Origin: GCA-2733415 sp964276095
GTDB taxonomy: Bacteria; Bacteroidota; Bacteroidia; Flavobacteriales; Flavobacteriaceae
Direction: 5' to 3'
NCBI GenBank assembly: GCA_964276095.1
Contig: CAXYDR010000002.1
Location: 62,001 to 126,000, forward strand
Length of the DNA stretch: 64,000 nucleotides
The stretch's first letter is position 1; every line of letters begins with the position of its first letter. Positions 1 through 7,634 of the stretch are shown piece after piece. Made by a program: the position numbers and the translations under genes. The notes beneath the pieces were generated by a model. That model was not told the origin of the DNA, searched no databases, and saw only the letters and a list, made by a program, of their open reading frames with translations.

Positions 1-578
1 GATTGGCCATATCTCCAACATTAATAAACTTATTAGTTACTACACCGCTAAAAGGAGCCTTTATATGCGTATAAGAAAACTGAGCATTAATCTCATTCTT
101 CATCTGTTTAGCACTTTCTAATCTAGCTTTAGCCATATTATAGTGTGCAGTAATATCATCTAATTCTTTTTGGGAAGCACTACTATCATTAAACAAAACC
201 GTAAAACGATTAAAATCATTTTCTGCATTTTTATAGGCTACTGTTGCCTCAGATATACCCGAATTTACCTGTGCTCGCTTTGCTATTAAATCCGCGCTAT
301 TTATATTAATAAGTAGCTGACCTTTTTTAATTTTATCTCCAACTTTTACGTGAATTTTATCTACATAACCCATTATTCTTGTGCTTAAACTCGCACTATT
401 ACCAGCTTCAATTTTCCCGCTGGAAGTTAAAACAGAGTTTGAATCATTTTCAGAAACTTGAGCTATTTTCACTGAAATAGCTGGAGTACTATCTTCCTTT
501 ATCTGCACATTTTCTTTACAGCTAAAAACTGTAAATAGAGTAAGAAAAATTAGTATTGAGTATATTTTAATTTTCATC
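1..578 (-). CDS. RND efflux periplasmic adaptor (HlyD/MFP family), lipoprotein, partial
   Basis: Partial gene running off the left edge; about 192 codons are visible from the ATG at 578. The N-terminus is a short hydrophobic stretch ending in a lipobox (FTVFSC), so a lipoprotein on the periplasmic side is likely. It continues with a barrel-sandwich segment (GKIEAGNSASLSTRIMGYV, VGDKIKKGQLL), a coiled-coil hairpin (AKRAQVNSGISEATVAYKN onward) and the returning half of the lipoyl-like domain (YTHIKAPFSGVV). This is the usual layout of adaptors joining an inner-membrane pump to a TolC channel. It starts 18 nt after the stop of the TolC-like gene, so they form one operon; an RND pump gene probably follows outside the window. 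Substrate unknown. Confidence 0.88.
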
Positions 579-596
579 TTATTAAGTATATTAATC

Positions 597-1919
597 TTAT
601 CCATTTGTTAAAAATTTTATATATGCTAATGCATAATTATGTTGAAAAACAGCTGTATAGTATTCCAATTGCTTTTTTACATATTGCGTTTCTGTTATCA
701 ATAAATCTGTTGTTCTTTCCAAACCTTGTTTAAATCTGTTAGAACGAATACGAAGTGATTCTTTAGAATGCTCCAAAGCTAAAGTTGTTAACCTTAAATT
801 GTTCTTAGTATCTTTATACATACGGTATGCCTTTTTAAGATCCAATTGACTTTTATCCTTATATTGTTGATATTGAGTCTTCGATTTTTCAAACTCAGCT
901 TTACTTTTTTTAGCTTTTCCAAATCGTTTCGTTCCTTCCAAAACATTCCAACGTAATTCTGCTCCGAGGAGATATCCATTAGCATTTCCTTGAAAAATTT
1001 CATCATCATGTAATTCATAACTTCCGAAAGCATTTAACCGAGGAAGAAAGCTCATCTTATCAGCCTTGTACTTTTGCTCATAAGCCTCTGAAACTTGTTG
1101 CATTGCCTTTACATCATTTCTGTTTTCGGAAAGCTTACTTATTGAAATGTTTTCTGTAATTACTGTTAACGAATCTGAAGGTTTCATGATATCAAATGAG
1201 TTGTCATTCATTAAAAATGACAACTCATTTGACACATTTAAAATATTACTCTTAGCATATTGTAACTGATTATCTATTTCCGTTACTCGAACATCTACAG
1301 ACAATACATCAGCTTTTTGCAAATACCCTTGTTTAAAGCTATTGTTTGCCAATCGTTTATTTTCTAAAGCAGTTTCCTTTGCTTTCTCTAAAACCCCTAC
1401 AGTTTTATATGCCAACTGTAAGTTCATATAGGCTTTCTCTACATTTAAAACTACATACTCCTTAGTACGGTTTGACTTTAACTTGGTAGCCATCAACTTT
1501 GCATTAGCTGCTTTTCGTTGATATATTCCATCTACATTAATTATTGGTTGATTAATTTCAACCTTTGTAATATAATCTTGAATTTGAGATGGGTTATTTA
1601 ACAAGTCGGGATTAAAATCGGCAGATGTTAAAATTTCTTGATTCAACTTTGACCCAAAAGTCATTAAAGGGTTATTGGTTGTAATTGCAGCATGAGAAAC
1701 TGTAATATTTGGCAAAAAAAATGCATTAGTTTGATTATAATCACCTTTAGCAATAGATGCTTCATAATCAGATATTTTTATAGATGCATTATTTTTTAAT
1801 ACTTTAGCAAGAACATCTTCTTTAGAAACAAGGGTATTTTCTTGGGCTAAGTTTAGCTGACTAACAGTTAGTAGTAGAAAAAATATTATAAAAAATCGTG
1901 TATTTTTAAAGCTATACAT
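597..1919 (-). CDS. TolC-family outer-membrane efflux protein
   Basis: A 440-residue outer-membrane channel of the OEP/TolC family. A signal peptide covers about residues 1-25 (ends LNLAQ). The rest is two repeated helical-hairpin units rich in Lys, Asn and Gln, with typical segments such as EKAYMNLQLAYKTV in the first half and LDLKKAYRMYKDTKNNL in the second, near the usual family length. It would form the trimeric exit duct of a tripartite exporter, with the adaptor just downstream as partner. Its own near-consensus promoter lies in the 63-nt gap behind the Crp/Fnr gene (1943-1972), giving a leader of about 20 nt. Substrate cannot be read from the sequence; metals, bile-type compounds or drugs are all possible. 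Confidence 0.9.
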   Translation of the reverse strand: MYSFKNTRFFIIFFLLLTVSQLNLAQENTLVSKEDVLAKVLKNNASIKISDYEASIAKGDYNQTNAFFLPNITVSHAAITTNNPLMTFGSKLNQEILTSADFNPDLLNNPSQIQDYITKVEINQPIINVDGIYQRKAANAKLMATKLKSNRTKEYVVLNVEKAYMNLQLAYKTVGVLEKAKETALENKRLANNSFKQGYLQKADVLSVDVRVTEIDNQLQYAKSNILNVSNELSFLMNDNSFDIMKPSDSLTVITENISISKLSENRNDVKAMQQVSEAYEQKYKADKMSFLPRLNAFGSYELHDDEIFQGNANGYLLGAELRWNVLEGTKRFGKAKKSKAEFEKSKTQYQQYKDKSQLDLKKAYRMYKDTKNNLRLTTLALEHSKESLRIRSNRFKQGLERTTDLLITETQYVKKQLEYYTAVFQHNYALAYIKFLTNG

Positions 1920-1942
1920 TTGAATAGTTTTGTGTTACTATA

Positions 1943-1972
1943 CAAAGTTACTTTAAATTTAAGGGACACAAA
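1943..1972 (-). promoter_or_regulatory. Bacteroidota-type promoter of the tolC-adaptor operon
   Basis: Read on the minus strand: -33 box TTTG (1972-1969), an 18-nt spacer, and -7 box TAACTTTG (1950-1943), an exact match to TAnnTTTG. The transcript would begin near 1938, about 20 nt before the TolC start codon. Assignment rests on the known consensus of the Bacteroidota primary sigma factor. Confidence 0.7.
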
Positions 1973-1987
1973 GTGACCTGAATCACA
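1972..1987. promoter_or_regulatory. CRP-like operator palindrome
   Basis: AGTGA-N6-TCACA, nine of ten arm positions of the Escherichia coli CRP consensus TGTGA-N6-TCACA. It abuts the -33 box of the tolC promoter and overlaps the stop codon of the adjacent Crp/Fnr-family gene. Its centre (1979.5) is about 42 nt upstream of the predicted start, the class II activator position. Binding by the neighbouring regulator is inference. Confidence 0.5.
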
Positions 1988-2618
1988 TAAGGTTTATCAA
2001 CTCTATTTTACCTCTCCCTAGTTTTATTTTTCCTTGGTGCTCAATTTTTTTCAGCAACCTAGAAATTACTTCTCTTGAAGAGTTTAAATCGATAGCAATA
2101 TCCTGATGGGTAGTCTTAATAATATTATCCTTTGCTATTTTCTGCTTTTCATTTAGGTAATTAATTAACCTAAAATCAATATTATTAAACGCAATTTCAT
2201 CAATAACTTGAAGCAATTGATCAAACTTATTTTTAAATGTTTTTAAAACAAATCTTTTCCAACTCAAATATTCTGTTGACCATTTATCTAAAAACTCCAA
2301 AGGAATAAACAAAAGGGTAACATCGGTTTCTGCTTCAGCATTTATCTGGCTAACCTCATTTACCATACAACAGTGTAAATTATGAGCGCAGGTTTCTCCT
2401 TTTTTTAAGTAGTATAAAATTACCTCATTATCAAAATCATCTTTCTTGGAAATTTTAATAATCCCCTCTAAAACTAAAGGGATTGAATTAATAAATTTCC
2501 CAGGACGTAAAAATTCTTCCCCTTTACTAAAAGATTTCACTATACCATGTTTAGCAATTTCTTCAATAAGCTCCTCTTCTTTAAAATCTGGGAAAATTTC
2601 TTTTAATCGTGATTTCAT
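1983..2618 (-). CDS. Crp/Fnr-family transcriptional regulator
   Basis: A 211-residue regulator. Residues about 20-115 form a cyclic-nucleotide-binding-type beta roll, a long dimer helix follows (about 118-145), and a winged helix-turn-helix lies at about 150-205. The recognition helix reads SREVISR (181-187): Arg182, Glu183 and Arg187 match the base-contacting residues of E. coli CRP, and Ser186 is the FNR-type serine. The beta roll carries Cys77, Cys83 and Cys84, which could sense redox or metal, although the FNR N-terminal cluster is absent. It sits 63 nt upstream of the TolC operon on the same strand and a CRP-like site overlaps its 3' end, so it may control that efflux system. The effector is unknown. 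Confidence 0.88.
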   Translation of the reverse strand: MKSRLKEIFPDFKEEELIEEIAKHGIVKSFSKGEEFLRPGKFINSIPLVLEGIIKISKKDDFDNEVILYYLKKGETCAHNLHCCMVNEVSQINAEAETDVTLLFIPLEFLDKWSTEYLSWKRFVLKTFKNKFDQLLQVIDEIAFNNIDFRLINYLNEKQKIAKDNIIKTTHQDIAIDLNSSREVISRLLKKIEHQGKIKLGRGKIELINLM

Positions 2619-2647
2619 TTATATCTTTAATTTACACTTTACTCAAT

Positions 2648-2666
2648 GTTATAGAATAGCTATAAC
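2648..2666. promoter_or_regulatory. Palindrome upstream of the Crp/Fnr gene
   Basis: GTTATAG-N5-CTATAAC, a perfect 7-bp inverted repeat 30-48 nt upstream of the regulator's start codon. Its position fits a promoter-proximal operator, perhaps for autoregulation, but it does not resemble the CRP-like site at 1972-1987. No convincing -7 box is visible beside it. Confidence 0.3.
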
Positions 2667-2739
2667 TACATTAAAATTTGTGAAAATTTTACTTTTATTT
2701 TAATCTCTTTTAAATGAATAGTATTACAGCTATCATTTC

Positions 2740-2784
2740 AAAAAATAATTGTCTTATTTGTTTTAAATCAGACAATTATTTTTT
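2740..2784 (-). terminator. Intrinsic terminator after argS
   Basis: A 15-bp perfect stem (2740-2754 with 2770-2784), one mismatch, four more pairs and a 5-nt loop. On the minus strand the stem ends in an A/U-rich run, just past the argS stop codon. Confidence 0.8.
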
Positions 2785-2804
2785 TATTTTAATATTCAAA
2801 TTCA

Positions 2805-4580
2805 TTACATTCTTTCAGGAACTGTAATTCCTAATAGCCCAAAAGCAGACTTAATTACATTCCCTACTAAACTAGACAATTGAACTCTAAATATTTTTTC
2901 ATCTTCAGTGTCGGCTCCAAAAATAGAAACATTTTGAAAGAATGAATTATATCCTTTTACCAAATCATACGTATAATTTGCTATTACAGCTGGGCTTTGA
3001 TTAGCAGCTGCTTGCTGGATTACTTCTGGGTATAACTCAATTAATTTCAGTAACTCTTTTTCTTTTTCATGTAATGGTAATGTTACATTTTTAGAATAAT
3101 CTATTTCGGCTTTCCTTAAAATTGCTTGAATTCTAGCATATGTATATTGGATAAAAGGTCCTGTATTTCCTTGAAAATCTACTGATTCTTTAGGATCAAA
3201 CAAAATACGCTTTTTAGGATCTACTTTTAAAATAAAATATTTCAAAGCCCCCATTCCAATAGTAGTATATACTTCTTCTTTTTGAGCATCAGTATATCCT
3301 TCCAATTTACCTAACTCTTCAGAAATTTCTCTTGAAGTGGTTACCATTTCCGTCATTAGTTCATCTGCATCAACAACGGTACCCTCTCTACTCTTCATTT
3401 TCCCTGAAGGTAAATCAACCATACCGTAACTTAAATGATGTAAGTTTTCAGCCCAAGCATACCCTAATTTCTTTAAAATTAAAAACAATACTTTAAAGTG
3501 GTAATCTTGCTCATTACCTACCGTATAAATCATACCACCAACGTCAGGGTTATCTTTAATACGCTGGATTGCAGTACCGATATCCTGAGTCATATATACC
3601 GCAGTTCCATCCGAACGCAATACTATTTTCTCATCCAATCCATCCTCAGTTAAATCACACCAAACGGATCCATCTTCTTTTTTAAAGAAGACACCGCTTT
3701 CAAGTCCTTCTGAAATATTATCTTTCCCAAGTAAGTAGGTGTTACTTTCGTAATAATAAGAGTCAAAATCTACTCCAATGTTTTTGTACGTTACTTCAAA
3801 ACCATCGTACACCCACTGGTTCATTTTCTTCCAAAGAGCAATAACGTCTTCATCACCCGCTTCCCATTTGCGAAGCATCTCTTGAGCTTCTAAAATTAAA
3901 GGTGCTTGTTTTTTAGCCTCTTCTTCTGTTTTACCTTCTATAACTAAAGCGGTAATTTCCTTTTTATATTCTTGATCAAACTTTACATAGTAATTCCCTA
4001 CAAGCTTATCTCCTTTTAAACCTGTAGACTCTGGAGTCTCTCCATTTCCAAAACGATCCCAGGCCAACATACTTTTACAAATATGTATTCCTCTGTCATT
4101 AATTACTTGTGTTTTATACACCTTTTTCCCTGATGCCTTAATAATTTCTGCAACAGAATATCCAAGTAACACATTTCTAACATGCCCTAAATGCAAAGGT
4201 TTGTTCGTGTTTGGAGAAGAATACTCTACCATAACAGCATCGTTATCTACTTTTGACGCAACAAAACCATATTTCTTTTCATTTTTTACTGCTTGAAAAA
4301 AGTCAAGGTAATGAGCATCAGAAATAACAAGATTCAAAAATCCTTTAACCACATTAAAAGCTTCTACTTCGGTAACATTATCTACTAAATACTGCCCTAA
4401 AGTTTCACCAATTTGTACTGGGTTTCCTTTAACAATCCTCAGCATAGGAAATACAACTACGGTAATATCTCCTGCAAACTCTTTACGAGTAGCTTGAAAT
4501 TCTACTGTTGGTAACTCTGATTTGTAAATAGCTACAAATGCCTCCTTAACTTTTAATGCTAATGTTTCTTGAATTGTCAT
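2805..4580 (-). CDS. argS: Arginyl-tRNA synthetase
   Basis: Charges tRNA-Arg with arginine in the cytoplasm. The 591-residue protein has the ArgRS N-terminal Add-1 domain (about residues 5-90), the class I HIGH motif as HLGHVRN (130-136) after SSPNTNKPL, a KMSKS-like loop written GKMKSREG near residue 395, and the C-terminal DALR anticodon-binding domain ending GLLGITVPERM. This is normal length and architecture for a bacterial ArgRS. It is a single-gene unit with its own terminator (2740-2784); a -7-like box lies 21 nt before the start. MarC is divergent across a 288-nt gap that otherwise shows nothing identifiable. Confidence 0.98.
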   Translation of the reverse strand: MTIQETLALKVKEAFVAIYKSELPTVEFQATRKEFAGDITVVVFPMLRIVKGNPVQIGETLGQYLVDNVTEVEAFNVVKGFLNLVISDAHYLDFFQAVKNEKKYGFVASKVDNDAVMVEYSSPNTNKPLHLGHVRNVLLGYSVAEIIKASGKKVYKTQVINDRGIHICKSMLAWDRFGNGETPESTGLKGDKLVGNYYVKFDQEYKKEITALVIEGKTEEEAKKQAPLILEAQEMLRKWEAGDEDVIALWKKMNQWVYDGFEVTYKNIGVDFDSYYYESNTYLLGKDNISEGLESGVFFKKEDGSVWCDLTEDGLDEKIVLRSDGTAVYMTQDIGTAIQRIKDNPDVGGMIYTVGNEQDYHFKVLFLILKKLGYAWAENLHHLSYGMVDLPSGKMKSREGTVVDADELMTEMVTTSREISEELGKLEGYTDAQKEEVYTTIGMGALKYFILKVDPKKRILFDPKESVDFQGNTGPFIQYTYARIQAILRKAEIDYSKNVTLPLHEKEKELLKLIELYPEVIQQAAANQSPAVIANYTYDLVKGYNSFFQNVSIFGADTEDEKIFRVQLSSLVGNVIKSAFGLLGITVPERM

Positions 4581-4600
4581 TATCTAAATTTTATAAGTTA

Positions 4601-4608
4601 CAAAGATA
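4601..4608 (-). promoter_or_regulatory. Candidate -7 box of argS
   Basis: TATCTTTG on the minus strand matches TAnnTTTG exactly, 21-28 nt upstream of the start codon. No TTTG is found at the -33 distance, so only the -7 element is supported. Confidence 0.4.
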
Positions 4609-4868
4609 ACCTAAGGATGAAATAAATTATATTTTCTTAAAAGAATTATTCATTTAAATAGTACATACTTATTCTATTAATTAAAAACGCACATCCTAAT
4701 AGGTAAAATATTACTTAACCACTAATTACCATATAATAACAACTACACAATGTGGTTTATCGACATTTTTGACCGTTTAAAGAAAAATTGTGTTCTTTTT
4801 AAATAATTATCATTTAAATAAAGTTTAATTAGTTAAAAATTCTTTTTTTTGCCCAAATTTTTAAATCA

Positions 4869-5495
4869 ATGGAATTATTTTTATACATATTTGGAGCTTT
4901 ATTCTCTGTAATGAACCCATTAGGAACTGTGCCTATTTTTGTTAGTTTAACAGAAGGTGACACACAAAAAGAAATCAATAAAACATCATTACTCACAAGT
5001 ATTAATGTATTTGTAATTTTAGTTATTTCATTTTTTCTAGGAAACTATGTTTTGGCATTTTTCGGTATAAGCTTAAGTGCTTTAAAAATTGCTGGAGGAT
5101 TAGTAATTGCCTCCTCTGGATTTGCTTTATTAAAAGGAGAATTCAATAAAAACAGGGGAATGAATAAAGCTCGTAAGGAAGCTGCACATGAAAGAGAACG
5201 AATTTCTCTTACTCCATTAGCCATACCTATGATGGCTGGACCCGGATCAATCTCTTTGCTTATTGGTTTAAACGAAGAATACAATAGCACTCCTCAAATT
5301 GCAACTACAATATTAGCTGTATTAGTAGTATGTCTAATTTGCTACATCATGATGAGAGGTTCACAACATATTATTAGAGTTCTTGGTCCGAACGGAATTA
5401 ATTCTATCTCAAGAATAATAGGTTTTATCGTTATTGCATTAGGAATTGAATACTTGTGGGCGGGTATTTTTTCTTTGATCAAAACTGTTATGTAA
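4869..5495 (+). CDS. MarC family integral membrane protein
   Basis: A 208-residue polytopic membrane protein of the MarC/UPF0056 family. It has about six hydrophobic segments and the family signature near the N-terminus (FSVMNPLGTVPIF), followed by GGLVIASSGFALLKG and PLAIPMMAGPGSI. A hydrophilic loop rich in Arg and Glu lies around residues 93-115. The family was once linked to multiple antibiotic resistance, but its transport role is not established; neutral amino-acid transport has been proposed for relatives. It is a single gene, ending in a strong bidirectional terminator shared with the opposing ctlX-arginase unit. The start is the first ATG after an AT-rich leader with no Shine-Dalgarno. 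Confidence 0.93.
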   Translation: MELFLYIFGALFSVMNPLGTVPIFVSLTEGDTQKEINKTSLLTSINVFVILVISFFLGNYVLAFFGISLSALKIAGGLVIASSGFALLKGEFNKNRGMNKARKEAAHERERISLTPLAIPMMAGPGSISLLIGLNEEYNSTPQIATTILAVLVVCLICYIMMRGSQHIIRVLGPNGINSISRIIGFIVIALGIEYLWAGIFSLIKTVM

Positions 5496-5516
5496 ACAAT
5501 CTCTATTCTGTAAATT

Positions 5517-5553
5517 AAAAAAGCATGAAGAATTTAATTCTTCATGCTTTTTT
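5517..5553. terminator. Bidirectional terminator between marC-family gene and ctlX
   Basis: A 16-bp perfect stem (5517-5532 with 5538-5553) with a 5-nt loop. It is flanked by A6 on the left and T6 on the right, so it can stop both converging transcripts. Confidence 0.88.
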
Positions 5554-5596
5554 AATTTATTTATAATAACAAGCTCTATTAAAAGCTACGGGTATT

Positions 5597-6520
5597 TTAA
5601 AATACTTCTGCTAACATACATCTTGCACTTCCACCTCCTAAAGTTTCAATTGTTTTTAAATCAACTACTAAAACTGTAGCATGTTTCTCTAATTTAAACA
5701 ATTGTTCTTTAGTTAAACTTTCGTTTGCTTGCTTACTCATCACTAATATAGCTCCTGATTCTCCTTGAAGCTCTAACATGTTTCCTGCAAAAGAATTCAT
5801 TTGAGCTTCTGTTATAGCGACAACCTCTTTTCCAGACTTCTTTAAATGCTGAATTACGTTTTTCTTTTCTTTTTTGTCATCAATAGCATCTAAACAAATA
5901 ACCGCAAAATCAGAACCTATACACAACATCACATTTGTGTGATAAATAGGTTTCCTTTTTTCTCCAACGTTTTGACTTGCTTTAAAAAATACCGGGTCAT
6001 AATCAAAATCTTCACAAAACTCAATAAACAACTCTTCGTCTGATCTTGATGATTCAGCACAATAAGCAATTTTATGTACTCTGTCTAAAATAACACTCCC
6101 TGTTCCTTCTAAATAGATTTCATCCTCCTCTGCAGAAGTATAATCAACTACATCTTTTATTTCAATACCGGTTTGAGACTCTACAAATGCTATCACATCC
6201 TCTCTCCTTTCTTTTCTTCTATTCGCTGCTTCCATAGGATAAACAGCAACTACCCCATCTTTATGAAAAGAAATCCAATTGTTAGGGAAAATCGAATCTG
6301 GCGTTTGCGGGTTCATGGTATCTTTAATCACTAAAACCTTTACACCAGCTTTTGTTAATTGCTCAACAAAAGAATCAAACTCAGCTAATGCTTTTTCTTG
6401 AATCACTTTAGGCGACAACACCATTGATTGCTGAAAATGATTTGATTTTACCGTTTGATCATTTTTAGTAAATGATACTGGACGAATCATTAAAACGGTA
6501 TTTGTAGATTGTTTACTCAT
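5597..6520 (-). CDS. ctlX: Citrulline/arginine deiminase-superfamily hydrolase, CtlX-like
   Basis: A 307-residue enzyme of the guanidino-group-modifying (amidinotransferase/arginine deiminase) superfamily. Visible landmarks are MIRPVSF at the N-terminus, the substrate-binding FPNNWISFH, EGTGSVILD, the catalytic-histidine segment YHTNVMLCIG, and a C-terminal catalytic cysteine in GGGSARCMLAE (about residue 301). This pattern matches the CtlX group, for which citrulline hydrolysis to ornithine has been described; a dimethylarginine hydrolase or related activity cannot be excluded. Its start lies 1 nt after the arginase stop, so the two are translated from one mRNA, suggesting a joint route from arginine and citrulline to ornithine. 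Confidence 0.8.
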   Translation of the reverse strand: MSKQSTNTVLMIRPVSFTKNDQTVKSNHFQQSMVLSPKVIQEKALAEFDSFVEQLTKAGVKVLVIKDTMNPQTPDSIFPNNWISFHKDGVVAVYPMEAANRRKERREDVIAFVESQTGIEIKDVVDYTSAEEDEIYLEGTGSVILDRVHKIAYCAESSRSDEELFIEFCEDFDYDPVFFKASQNVGEKRKPIYHTNVMLCIGSDFAVICLDAIDDKKEKKNVIQHLKKSGKEVVAITEAQMNSFAGNMLELQGESGAILVMSKQANESLTKEQLFKLEKHATVLVVDLKTIETLGGGSARCMLAEVF

Positions 6521-6521
6521 T

Positions 6522-7481
6522 TTACAAGTGTGCTTTTATAGTTTTAGATACTGCATCCAATACTTCAAAAGCAGTTTCAGCCATCTTATTTCCTTTAAAA
6601 TCTAATAACGGATTTACTTCTACAAATTCAACAGAAGCTACTTTTTCAGAAGCTATCAATTGATTTATAATAGCCACTATTTCATGTTGATCGAATCCTT
6701 TTGGTACAGGAGTTCCTGTTCCATAAGAAATTAGATCGCAATCCATACTGTCAACGTCAAAGGATATGTAAATCATATCACATTCAGCCAATGTTGCTAA
6801 TGTCTCATTTACACAAACCTCTAAACCTCTATAACGCACTTCGTGCACCATATAATTTTTGATTCCTAATTCTTCTATTTGTTTATCTTCTGGTTCTTCA
6901 GTATCTCTAACTCCAAAATACACAACATCGCTAGCTAGAACTTTAGCTCCCTCACAACCTATGTTTTTCATTGCAGTCCAATACTTTTCAGTATCGGCAG
7001 AAATCTCATTCACTTTACATGCTATATTATCTTCTGATAATGCAGCTGCTAATGGCATTCCATGAATATTCCCAGACGGAGAGGTATAAGGCGAATGAAT
7101 ATCAGCATGAGCATCTATCCAAACTACACCTATTCTCTTATCTGGATAAGCACCCTTTATTCCTGAAATAGTACCCAAAGCTGATGAATGATCACCAGAT
7201 AATACTAAAGGAAAATTATTAGCTTCTAAATTACGTTGCACAGCATCACTTAAACGAGCACATTGGTTATATACTTGTTCAATACGCTTCCCAAAAGAGT
7301 TATTTACTTTATTGTATATAGACTCATTTTCTGTTTCTAGATCTTCAAAGTCATATTGAGTAAAGTAATCATTCTGTTCGTTGATAGCAGCAATTTCAAT
7401 AGCATCAACCCCCAAATCGGCACCACGTGTTCCTGCACCAATATCTGATCTGTTCTTGATTATTTTTATTGTTTTACTCAT
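6522..7481 (-). CDS. rocF: Arginase
   Basis: Hydrolyses arginine to ornithine and urea using a binuclear manganese centre. The 319-residue protein has all ureohydrolase metal motifs: GDHSS, DAHADIH and SFDVDSMD. It also has the arginase substrate loop SPSGNIHGMPLA, which favours true arginase over agmatinase or formimidoylglutamase. The C-terminal VEFVEVNPLLD is also typical. It is the first gene of a two-gene operon with ctlX, with a candidate promoter and palindromic operator within 65 nt upstream. No urease or ornithine catabolic gene is present in the window. Confidence 0.92.
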   Translation of the reverse strand: MSKTIKIIKNRSDIGAGTRGADLGVDAIEIAAINEQNDYFTQYDFEDLETENESIYNKVNNSFGKRIEQVYNQCARLSDAVQRNLEANNFPLVLSGDHSSALGTISGIKGAYPDKRIGVVWIDAHADIHSPYTSPSGNIHGMPLAAALSEDNIACKVNEISADTEKYWTAMKNIGCEGAKVLASDVVYFGVRDTEEPEDKQIEELGIKNYMVHEVRYRGLEVCVNETLATLAECDMIYISFDVDSMDCDLISYGTGTPVPKGFDQHEIVAIINQLIASEKVASVEFVEVNPLLDFKGNKMAETAFEVLDAVSKTIKAHL

Positions 7482-7514
7482 TATTTTGGTTTTAATAGAT
7501 TAAGAATTAGATGA

Positions 7515-7546
7515 CAAAAGTAATTGTTTATACTATTACTTTTAAA
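7515..7546 (-). promoter_or_regulatory. Promoter and overlapping palindrome of the arginase-ctlX operon
   Basis: On the minus strand, -7 box TACTTTTG (7522-7515) fits TAnnTTTG exactly; a TTTA at 7546-7543, 20 nt upstream, is a one-mismatch -33 box. A perfect 9-bp inverted repeat, AAAAGTAAT-N10-ATTACTTTT (7516-7543), covers the -7 box with one arm and reaches the -33 box with the other, as expected for an operator. The cognate regulator is not in the window. Confidence 0.5.
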
Positions 7547-7579
7547 CTAATTATCTCATTTTATACTCATAGGTATAAA

Positions 7580-7612
7580 AAAATGCGTGTTAGTACTACC
7601 AACACGCATTTT
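7580..7612 (-). terminator. Intrinsic terminator after gltA
   Basis: A 12-bp perfect stem (7580-7591 with 7601-7612), a 9-nt loop and a U7 run on the minus strand, 23 nt past the citrate synthase stop. Confidence 0.85.
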
Positions 7613-7634
7613 ATATATACTTTATTAAATTATA

